Both the position numbers and the translations under genes were made by a program. This document shows, in pieces, positions 9,059 to 16,268 of a DNA stretch of 64,000 nucleotides (position 1 is the first letter of the stretch; each line of letters begins with the position of its first letter). The notes below the pieces were generated by a model. The model did no database searches, was not told the DNA's origin, and was given only the letters and a program-made list of their open reading frames with translations. The stretch lies in the NCBI GenBank assembly GCA_965224435.1, contig OZ245048.1, positions 2,666,001-2,730,000 on the forward strand, written 5' to 3'. The DNA comes from JAJRQY01 sp965224435 (GTDB taxonomy: Bacteria; Actinomycetota; Acidimicrobiia; Acidimicrobiales; SZUA-35).

Positions 9059-11228
9059 TGCTGACCCCCTCGCTCATCATGGCATCCGCCCAGGTGGTGA
9101 TTGCTTCTCCAGGCTCAGCTGGTCGCAAGGTGACGAACTCGTTGGATCCCCAGAACTCACACGACAAGGTGACCCGGACATAGGCTGCTCCGTCGGCAAA
9201 GGCCTCAACCGGCAAGCCAAGCAAGCGCTCTTGCTGGCCCTCTGAGTCCGCCATCCCACCTGGCAGCCATTGGGAACCGTCCCAAACGTCAAAAGCAGCG
9301 ATTGACCGAGTTGATGCTTCAAGGATCAGGGCGTCTGATGTGGTTGGCGCAACGGCTGGCTGCAACCGGATGGCCACGTTGAAATCATTGCATTGGCCGG
9401 GAGCAGGCGAGTCAAGGATCCGGGTGTTCATGCCCCGTAGAAGTTCGGTCGTCGTCGTACCCGCCCCGTTCCTCGAGCTTTGCACCCGTTCGACCGACAC
9501 GAAGGCGGTCCGACCGGCAACGATCTCTCCGCCTCGGGTTGAGTCCAGTGGGCCGGGAGCGTCTCGGGTCCAGCCAGCAACAAAAGCTATACCAGGGCCA
9601 CGCAGGTTCGGATGGGCTCCAAGAAGATTGCCAATTGCCCCTGCGTTCACAACCCCCTCGTGGTCCGGGGACCAGGGGTCATGGCGATAAAGCTGCTCCA
9701 TCAGCGGGTCACCTTCGGGCGAGAAGGCGTTTCCGGGCTTCACCGTGACGTCCTTGCTTTGTCCATCGCCAATTGTTCCCAGCCTGACAATGCCTTGTCC
9801 GACTACCAGGAATGATTCTTGCAGTTCATAGCCGGAGTGATTAGTAACCGTTCCGACCAGCTGGTCACCGTCAGCAGCAAGGTCAATCTCCCACACCGGG
9901 TCGGTTCGATCTTGACTGGTTTGAGCGGCAACAGTTCCGGTTCCGCCCGGAGGAAGGTCAAGAGTTAGGCTCGTTCCATGAAGTTGCGGAGTCGATGCCG
10001 GTGCACGGCCTGGTCCTTGTTCCCAGAAGAATGATTCGTCCACCCTCACCGTGGATGCCTTCCATCCATCTCGCAGCTTCAATCCTTCACTACCCCCGTT
10101 AGGTGAGCTCACCAAGACCTCGGTCCTGGTGAGTCGTGCTGTTGGCAAGTCGGCAACGACGGTGGCGTGGGCGGTGGCGACCCCAAGGCGTTGGCGTTGC
10201 CCAAGCACATAGACGCCACCGGTCGCCAGCAATGCCACCAGGGGTACCGCAATCCAGAGCGAGGTTTCGCGCCGACTCTTCTTCAGAAGGAACCAGAGAA
10301 CGGGTCCGACCAAGATGGTGTATCCGGCGAGCAGGATGAGGATCATCTTGATGCTTGGGACTTCGAGGCCCGCGTCTTGGGCCAGGATCATGGTGGTTGG
10401 GAATGATCCGAAGCCTTCGTTGCCCCAAGGCATCTCGTCACTGTTGCTGGAGACCGTTGGCCGAACCAGGCCGTCATAGGAACCAGCGGCTGCATCACCA
10501 CCGGTGAAGACCACGGTCCCCAATCCATAGGTAGTGACTGTTTCCCCTGGAGTATCAACAGCTAGAGGGATTGTCGTGCCCGGAGCTTCGTCCACCAGAA
10601 GAACGCCGCCACTTGAGCCGACCCATTGCTCGATCGCGGCCAGCTGCTGTGGATCAAGGTTCTGCAAGTCTTGGGCCGTAGCCAAGACATGATCGAAGGG
10701 AGACAAGATGTCGGATCCAGCGTTCAGGATGCTGGGATCGAGGCTGAAGAAGCGGGCAATGCCGAGGTCGATACTCAGGTCCGCTGTTTCGGGCAGATTC
10801 CTAGCGGCTAGATCGGGCAGAACACCGACCAGCTCATCACTGCCGGCAGTCTGCAGGTTGACCCGAATGGTCTTGTCGTCCTTGCCGTCGCTGGACTCGA
10901 AACGAATGAAGATCTGGCTCCCCCATGGCGGGGTCTGCACAATCATGACAAAGTCTTTGGCGCTGCCACCGGGGACTTCGATCGTCAGCTCACCGGAGGG
11001 GATTCCATCAACGGTGGCAATCAGGGTTCCGGCAATAGCTCGGTCGCTGGTGATAGTGATGAGGAGCGGGGTTGGGGTTCCTGGCTGGTAGCGCCCCCCG
11101 GCTGGGGTGGTTGCTTCCACCTTGGTCTCGGCTCCCGCTGGCAAGGCCATTCCAGCCACCATGAGCACGAGAACAGCCAAGAACGTGGGAATCCGGGAAT
11201 GCCGAATAGCTGGAGTGAGGGACGCCAT
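9051..11228 (-). CDS. Exported membrane-anchored protein at the head of the ABC/MoxR operon
   Basis: The frame extends to 11309, but the ATG at 11228 gives a compact signal peptide (FLAVLVLMVAGMALPAGAETK) and is preferred, giving about 725 residues. After a beta-rich extracytoplasmic part there is a GATase-like segment (GSSGGVLLVDEAPG), then two adjacent membrane helices (IKMILILLAGYTILVGPVLW and LWIAVPLVALLATGGVYVL), and a long second extracytoplasmic region. The layout recalls accessory proteins of GldG-type ABC systems, but I do not recognise a named family. It is the first gene of the seven-gene minus-strand unit, with a 119-bp gap to the PlsC gene that probably holds the operon promoter. 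Confidence 0.8.
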   Translation of the reverse strand: MASLTPAIRHSRIPTFLAVLVLMVAGMALPAGAETKVEATTPAGGRYQPGTPTPLLITITSDRAIAGTLIATVDGIPSGELTIEVPGGSAKDFVMIVQTPPWGSQIFIRFESSDGKDDKTIRVNLQTAGSDELVGVLPDLAARNLPETADLSIDLGIARFFSLDPSILNAGSDILSPFDHVLATAQDLQNLDPQQLAAIEQWVGSSGGVLLVDEAPGTTIPLAVDTPGETVTTYGLGTVVFTGGDAAAGSYDGLVRPTVSSNSDEMPWGNEGFGSFPTTMILAQDAGLEVPSIKMILILLAGYTILVGPVLWFLLKKSRRETSLWIAVPLVALLATGGVYVLGQRQRLGVATAHATVVADLPTARLTRTEVLVSSPNGGSEGLKLRDGWKASTVRVDESFFWEQGPGRAPASTPQLHGTSLTLDLPPGGTGTVAAQTSQDRTDPVWEIDLAADGDQLVGTVTNHSGYELQESFLVVGQGIVRLGTIGDGQSKDVTVKPGNAFSPEGDPLMEQLYRHDPWSPDHEGVVNAGAIGNLLGAHPNLRGPGIAFVAGWTRDAPGPLDSTRGGEIVAGRTAFVSVERVQSSRNGAGTTTTELLRGMNTRILDSPAPGQCNDFNVAIRLQPAVAPTTSDALILEASTRSIAAFDVWDGSQWLPGGMADSEGQQERLLGLPVEAFADGAAYVRVTLSCEFWGSNEFVTLRPAEPGEAITTWADAMMSEGVSNG

Positions 11229-11347
11229 ATCTACTGAGACGTTCGAAAAGGGCCGCCGGTTCCGCATACCCGCAGAAAATAGCGGAAATGTTTGGCACGA
11301 TGCGGTCATGCACGAACTGATGAACTCGCGAGGACAGCCGATGGAGC

Positions 11348-12115
11348 CTAAGAGGCGGCAGGTAGGCCGCGTTCCGATCTCATTGAGGAAAGCTCGGTTT
11401 CGATGATCGAGCGGACTCGTTCCCGAAGTTCAGGCACGTCCTCGACCGTCAAGCCATCGGTGCTAATTGGTTCGAGAATGCGGACCTCGGCCTCTGAATC
11501 GCCAAAACGCCAGTCGTCTTTGCGGAGCGCTGAGCGAGTCCCGAGCACCACCAGAGGGAGGATGGGCACTTGTGCATCAACGGCCATTCGGAAGGCTCCG
11601 TTCTTGAACTCTTGCAGTTCACCAGTTTTGGAACGACTGCCCTCGGGGAAGATCATGACGGAGACGTTTTTCTGCAACCGGTCATGACACTGCCGGATCG
11701 CTTCGGCCGCACTGGACTTGTCACCACGCGAAAGCTTGATGTCACCGGCCAGACTCATGAGCCATCCCACAACCGGGATCTTGAAGAAGGTGTCCTTCGA
11801 CAGCCACTTCATCTCCATAGGCAGATGTGAGATCAGCAAAATGTCGACAAAGCTCTCGTGGTTGGCCACCACCACGTAGGGATTGCGCGGATTGTCCGGA
11901 ACCTCACCTGAGACCGTGAATTTCCACAGGGGATTGGTCTTCTGGTGGAAGACAACAACCTTGCGAAACAGGTACCCGGCGGCATAGCGACCCGAGTCGA
12001 ACGGGGCGGTGACCAGTCGCACAACAGCCACCATTGGCAGCCATACGACGAGCGATATGGCAAAGATTGTCCAGCTATAGGCACTGATGACGGTACGGCC
12101 AAGACTTGTACGCAT
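11348..12115 (-). CDS. 1-acyl-sn-glycerol-3-phosphate acyltransferase (PlsC family)
   Basis: The 255-residue protein carries the acyltransferase H-X4-D motif as NHESFVD (H86, D91) and the substrate-binding FPEGSRS motif near 155. A hydrophobic N-terminal segment (about 10-35) anchors it in the membrane. The family transfers an acyl chain from acyl-CoA or acyl-ACP to lysophosphatidic acid, making phosphatidic acid for phospholipid synthesis. The gene is alone on the minus strand, divergent from the DGPF/sigma-factor pair. Several PlsC paralogues are usual in actinobacteria, so the exact acceptor is uncertain. Confidence 0.92.
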   Translation of the reverse strand: MRTSLGRTVISAYSWTIFAISLVVWLPMVAVVRLVTAPFDSGRYAAGYLFRKVVVFHQKTNPLWKFTVSGEVPDNPRNPYVVVANHESFVDILLISHLPMEMKWLSKDTFFKIPVVGWLMSLAGDIKLSRGDKSSAAEAIRQCHDRLQKNVSVMIFPEGSRSKTGELQEFKNGAFRMAVDAQVPILPLVVLGTRSALRKDDWRFGDSEAEVRILEPISTDGLTVEDVPELRERVRSIIETELSSMRSERGLPAAS

Positions 12116-12251
12116 GACTGCAGTGTAGATTTCTTCAGACTTCTTGGTCGATTCGGTCCAGGCTCGACGTCAAATCTGTGTGGGGTCACCAAAACCCCTA
12201 TTCGGGCGCCAGCTCGAATTCCGTCAAATCTCAGTACGAGGAGAATCACAA

Positions 12252-12611
12252 ATGGAATACATGATCATCAATCACTCCGAGGAGACCGAAGGTCCGGTCC
12301 CGGGAACTCCTGAGTTTGAAGCATTCATGGGTCGCTGGATGGGCTACAACCAGATGCTGATCGACGGTGGTCACTGGGTTAGCGGCGCCAGCTTGGCTAG
12401 CTCAGACACTGCCACCACTATTCGCAAGTCCGGGGGTAACGCGACGGTGGTCGATGGCCCCTTCATGGAAGCAAAGGAACAGCTCGGCGGCTACTACCTG
12501 ATCTCGGCCACCGACCTTGACCAGGCGATCAAGCTCGCTTCGGCCATGCCCTTGGATGACGGAGCCTTGGAGGTTCGCCCAGTGGCGTTCCGGCCTGACG
12601 CACAACAGTGA
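12252..12611 (+). CDS. DGPF/YCII-domain protein linked to an ECF sigma factor
   Basis: The ATG at 12252 follows an ACGAGGAG ribosome site and gives 119 residues; an in-frame start at 12144 lacks such a site. The protein has the DGPF motif (VVDGPFMEAKEQLGGYYL) that defines this YCII-like family. Its stop overlaps the GTG start of the sigma factor gene (GTGA), so the two are translationally coupled. DGPF proteins are the characteristic partners of ECF42 sigma factors; whether they act as sensors, enzymes or targets is not settled. No anti-sigma factor is visible. Confidence 0.93.
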   Translation: MEYMIINHSEETEGPVPGTPEFEAFMGRWMGYNQMLIDGGHWVSGASLASSDTATTIRKSGGNATVVDGPFMEAKEQLGGYYLISATDLDQAIKLASAMPLDDGALEVRPVAFRPDAQQ

Positions 12612-13921
12612 GCCAGCCGGGCAGTCTCGCCGGGAGACCAGACAAACCTGAGGGTCAGTCCGTTCAGGACCGCCTTCGTCTGGCTGCCCGCGACGACTGC
12701 CCGCGCATCTTGTCGGTCTTGCTCGCCAAGTTTGGTGATCTCGATCTGGCTGACGACGCGGTACAAGATGCCCTGGAGTCTGCGGCCAAAACATGGCCAC
12801 ATCGGGGGATTCCTGACAATGCTGGAGGCTGGCTGATGACGGTGGCCCGCAATCGGGCGGTGGATCTTCTGCGAAGCCGCACCCGACGCGACTCCCGATT
12901 GCGATCCTCGGCCCGCGACATTCGCGAAGAAGGCCTGCCGCCTGATGCTGGAGGAGTGCTCATGATCTCGAACAGCAACGAGCCAGCGGGCGACGCTCCT
13001 GACCCGACCGGTGGTGATGAGCGACTCCGACTACTTCTGCTCTGCTGCCACCCCGCACTAAACCAGGAAGCCCAGATCGCGTTGACCTTGCGGCTTGTCG
13101 GAGGCCTGACCACGGCGGAAATCGGTGCCGCCTTCTTGGTTCCTGAGCCGACCGTGGCCCAGCGAATTGTGCGCGCCAAACGCAAGATTCGCACAGCCAA
13201 GATTCCAATGTCACTACCGGAACGACTGGAGCAACGCCTGGACACGGTGCTCATGGTCCTGTATCTGGTATTCAATGAGGGCTACTTGTCCAGCAATGAG
13301 CAGGCGGATGTCATCCGGGTAGATCTGGTGGATGAAGCAGTTCGCCTGACCCGGTTGGTGTCACAGCTGGCTCCGAAATCAGCTGAAACCCTTGGCTTGC
13401 TGGCCCTGCAATTGTTTCATTGCGCTCGTAGTCAGAGCCGTGTGGATGAGCTTGGCGACCTTGTTCTGTTAGATGAGCAGGACCGCAGCACTTGGGACGC
13501 CAAGCAAATCCGTGCAGCGAACCGCTTGCTGAGTGACGCCATGAAACGCATGGACCCTGGGGCATATCAGCTGCAAGCCATCATTGCCGCTCAACACGCC
13601 AACGCAACCACATCGCAGACAACGGACTGGGCCACTATTGCGGACCTCTATCGCCAGCTGGACTCAATGGTTGACTCCCCCATTGTCTCGCTGAACCGGG
13701 CCATTGCGGTGGCCATGGCCGATGGGCCGCTGGTGGGGCTTCGACGTATTGAAGCGTTGCAAGGTCTTGAGGACTACCACCTCTACTGGGCCACGAAGGC
13801 CGAGCTCCACTTGCGGGCTGGCTCTGCCGCCAAGGCCAAGCCCTTCTTCGAAACTGCTCTGGGCTTAGCAAAAGGCCCAGCGGAGAGACGCCACCTGCAA
13901 CGTCGCATCCAAGCCTGCTAA
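12608..13921 (+). CDS. ECF sigma factor with long C-terminal extension (ECF42-type)
   Basis: This 437-residue protein begins with GTG at 12608. The sigma2 region (about 30-95) includes DDAVQDALESA and GWLMTVARNRAVDLLRS; the sigma4 region (about 160-200) contains LTTAEIGAAFLVPEPTVAQR. About 230 extra residues follow, starting with VLYLVFNEGYLSS and ending in helical repeats with Ala/Leu periodicity (LHLRAGSAAKAKPFFETAL). That is the TPR-like extension of ECF42 factors, which are regulated through this extension rather than by an anti-sigma factor. The upstream DGPF gene fits the same group. Its target promoters are not evident, although autoregulation upstream of 12252 is likely. Confidence 0.93.
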   Translation: MSQPGSLAGRPDKPEGQSVQDRLRLAARDDCPRILSVLLAKFGDLDLADDAVQDALESAAKTWPHRGIPDNAGGWLMTVARNRAVDLLRSRTRRDSRLRSSARDIREEGLPPDAGGVLMISNSNEPAGDAPDPTGGDERLRLLLLCCHPALNQEAQIALTLRLVGGLTTAEIGAAFLVPEPTVAQRIVRAKRKIRTAKIPMSLPERLEQRLDTVLMVLYLVFNEGYLSSNEQADVIRVDLVDEAVRLTRLVSQLAPKSAETLGLLALQLFHCARSQSRVDELGDLVLLDEQDRSTWDAKQIRAANRLLSDAMKRMDPGAYQLQAIIAAQHANATTSQTTDWATIADLYRQLDSMVDSPIVSLNRAIAVAMADGPLVGLRRIEALQGLEDYHLYWATKAELHLRAGSAAKAKPFFETALGLAKGPAERRHLQRRIQAC

Positions 13922-13940
13922 CACCTGCTTTACTGTCGTG

Positions 13941-14684
13941 ATGCCAGGTCAAACAAACCGAACAGACCGAACAGGTTTCATAGAGCTTGAAGTCGAAGCC
14001 TTACTCTTTGACAACGACGGTGTCCTGGTCGACTCCCACGATCTGGTCGAAGTTGCCTGGACACAACTTGCCGAGGAGTTCTCGCTCGACATCGAAACCC
14101 TCCTGGCTCAGATCGCTGGCAGGCGAGCAATTGACACCCTGGTGCACTTCCTGGATCAGCCATTCCTGGACCAGGCCATTGGCCGCCTGGAGGAGATCGA
14201 GATGGAGCTCGCTCCGCAGACGCCGGCCCTCGATGGAGCCGTACCGCTCTTGCACTCGTTGCCGCAGGACCGGTGGAGCATTGTCACCTCGGCTAGTCGC
14301 CGCTTGGCCTTGGCCCGCTGGTCCGGGGCTGGAATCCCCGTCCCGACCAACACGGTCTCCGCCGACGACGTCAGCAAGGGCAAGCCCGATCCCGAGCCCT
14401 TTGTCGCCGGTGCCAACAAGCTCGGAGCCCAGATCGAGCATTGCCTCGTGTTCGAAGACTCCGAAAGCGGTGCTCGTGCTGGGCTAGCAGCCGGAGCCCA
14501 AGTCATTGCCGTCGGCAATGCAGCCTGGTCCTTTGAGCCAGTGGCCAGGGTTCCCGACCTCTCGTTCGTCACCTACGTCTCCTCAATCACTCCAACGCCG
14601 CCAAAATCGTCCCCAACGAGGAATCAACCGCAGGGTGACAATCATGCTGAGTCTCGTCTGGTGATTCGGATCCACGCGACCTAA
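13941..14684 (+). CDS. HAD-superfamily sugar-phosphate phosphatase/mutase-like protein
   Basis: The protein has HAD motif I FDNDGVLVDS near residue 24-33, a threonine/serine motif II (IVTSASRR), a motif III lysine in SKGKPDPEPF and motif IV VFEDSESGARAGLAAGAQV. This order matches the beta-phosphoglucomutase/GS1-like phosphatase group. The ATG at 13941 is preferred over a GTG three bases earlier. The last 35 residues (Pro/Ser/Asn-rich) do not belong to the domain. The gene stands between the sigma factor and thiolase genes with short gaps and may be cotranscribed. The substrate is probably a small phosphate ester. Confidence 0.9.
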   Translation: MPGQTNRTDRTGFIELEVEALLFDNDGVLVDSHDLVEVAWTQLAEEFSLDIETLLAQIAGRRAIDTLVHFLDQPFLDQAIGRLEEIEMELAPQTPALDGAVPLLHSLPQDRWSIVTSASRRLALARWSGAGIPVPTNTVSADDVSKGKPDPEPFVAGANKLGAQIEHCLVFEDSESGARAGLAAGAQVIAVGNAAWSFEPVARVPDLSFVTYVSSITPTPPKSSPTRNQPQGDNHAESRLVIRIHAT

Positions 14685-14695
14685 GGTCCCCGGCC

Positions 14696-16183
14696 ATGAC
14701 ACTGGACCCGCGTACCCCCGTCATTGTCGGCGTAGCCCAAATCAACCAGCACCCGGATGATCCAAGCGATGCGGTTGAACCCATTGCGCTGATGGAACAG
14801 GTCATGCGCCAGGCTGCCGCCGACGCGGGTAAGCAATCCCTGCTCAGCAAGCTAGACGCCATCGCCGTGGTGCAAGGGGCGTGGAGCTATTCAGACCCGG
14901 CGCGGCTTGTAGCCGATGCGGTGGGGGCAGAACAGGCCCGAACCATCCTGTCCAATAATGGCGGCAACACTCCGCAATCCTTGCTGAACAACCTGGCCCA
15001 GCGAATCCAGCAAGGCCAGCTGGACGCGGTGGCCATCGTCGGAGCGGAAACCATCTGGTCGCGCCGTCGCCAGCGCAAGACCGACACTGTCCGGCCTCGC
15101 ACTAAGCAGTCCGACGTCGAACCCGACGAGCGATTCCAGACCGATGTCACCATGTCGACCGAGTTCGAGACTGAGCGGGGAATGCTGGCCCCAATCAACT
15201 TCTATCCCCTCTTCGAGTCAGCCGTCCGGGCCAACAATGGCGAAACTCATGACCAGCACCGGACTCGGCTCGGCCAATTGTGGGTGGGGTTCAATGAGGT
15301 AGCGGTTACCAACCCTCACGGCTGGAATCGGTCGGCCATGACGGCCAGTGAGATCATCACCGCATCCTCAGCCAATCGCATGGTTGGTTTTCCCTATACC
15401 AAGGCCATGAACTCCAACTGGGACCTTGACCAGGCTGCCGGACTGATCATGTGCTCCGCCCAAGCTGCAACCGCCGCTGGTGTTCCCAGCGATCGCTGGG
15501 TCTTTCCTCTGGCTGGGACTGATGCCCATGACACTTACGCCGTGTCGGAACGGCGAGACCTTCACTCTTCCCCCGCCATTGGCGAGGCAGGCAAAAGGCT
15601 GGCCGAGCTCAGCGGAAGGGAACTCAGCCAAGCCGATCACATCGACCTGTACTCCTGCTTCCCATCAGCCGTGCAGGTCGGAGCCGCCGAGCTTGGCATC
15701 GAACTCGGTCGTCAACTCACCGTTACTGGCGGGCTGACCTTCGCCGGTGGGCCGCTCAATAACTATGTCAGCCACTCCATCGCCGCCATGGTGCAAATTC
15801 TGCGAGAAGACACCGCATCGGTCGGCCTGGTCACTGCCAACGGCGGCTACCTGACCAAGCACGCCCTGGGCCTGTATTCAACCGAGCCCGGTCCGGATGG
15901 CCATCGCTTTGCTGACGTGCAAGATGCAGTGGATGCCTACCCGAGCACCGTGGCCGACACTTCTTATGCTGGTCCAGCCACAATCGAGGCCTACACCGTC
16001 ATGCATGGCCGATCCAGCAAAGGAAATGGCCCGGTCCAGGCATTGGCTGCCCTGACTACCCCCAGCGGCTGTCGAACCTGGGGCCGCGACGAACAGACGG
16101 ACGACCTCAATCAGCTGCTGCTTGACGAGGGAGTCGGGCGACCGGTCGATCTGGACACCGAGGGCACGTTCAGGCTGCGGTAG
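14696..16183 (+). CDS. Thiolase-superfamily protein (acetyl-CoA acetyltransferase-like)
   Basis: The 495-residue protein starts RTPVIVGVAQINQ and has the thiolase-fold landmarks LDAIAVVQGAWSY, SNNGGNTPQSLLNNLAQRI, DAVAIVGAET, HIDLYSCFPSAVQ and TANGGYLTKHALGLYS. The C-terminal 80 residues look like an OB-fold (DUF35-like) extension. It belongs to the roughly 500-residue SCP2-type branch common in mycobacteria and other actinobacteria. Where classical thiolases carry the acyl-accepting cysteine, this protein shows SNNGGNT without a cysteine, so catalysis may differ or be lost. A role in acyl-CoA or sterol side-chain metabolism is inference. Confidence 0.85.
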   Translation: MTLDPRTPVIVGVAQINQHPDDPSDAVEPIALMEQVMRQAAADAGKQSLLSKLDAIAVVQGAWSYSDPARLVADAVGAEQARTILSNNGGNTPQSLLNNLAQRIQQGQLDAVAIVGAETIWSRRRQRKTDTVRPRTKQSDVEPDERFQTDVTMSTEFETERGMLAPINFYPLFESAVRANNGETHDQHRTRLGQLWVGFNEVAVTNPHGWNRSAMTASEIITASSANRMVGFPYTKAMNSNWDLDQAAGLIMCSAQAATAAGVPSDRWVFPLAGTDAHDTYAVSERRDLHSSPAIGEAGKRLAELSGRELSQADHIDLYSCFPSAVQVGAAELGIELGRQLTVTGGLTFAGGPLNNYVSHSIAAMVQILREDTASVGLVTANGGYLTKHALGLYSTEPGPDGHRFADVQDAVDAYPSTVADTSYAGPATIEAYTVMHGRSSKGNGPVQALAALTTPSGCRTWGRDEQTDDLNQLLLDEGVGRPVDLDTEGTFRLR

Positions 16184-16268
16184 TGCAGTCGGCCTGAGCT
16201 TCAGATTTTTCTTAGGCCAGGGAGAACCCTGCCGATATTGAGAGAGATCCCCTATCGAAGGTCTCTTG

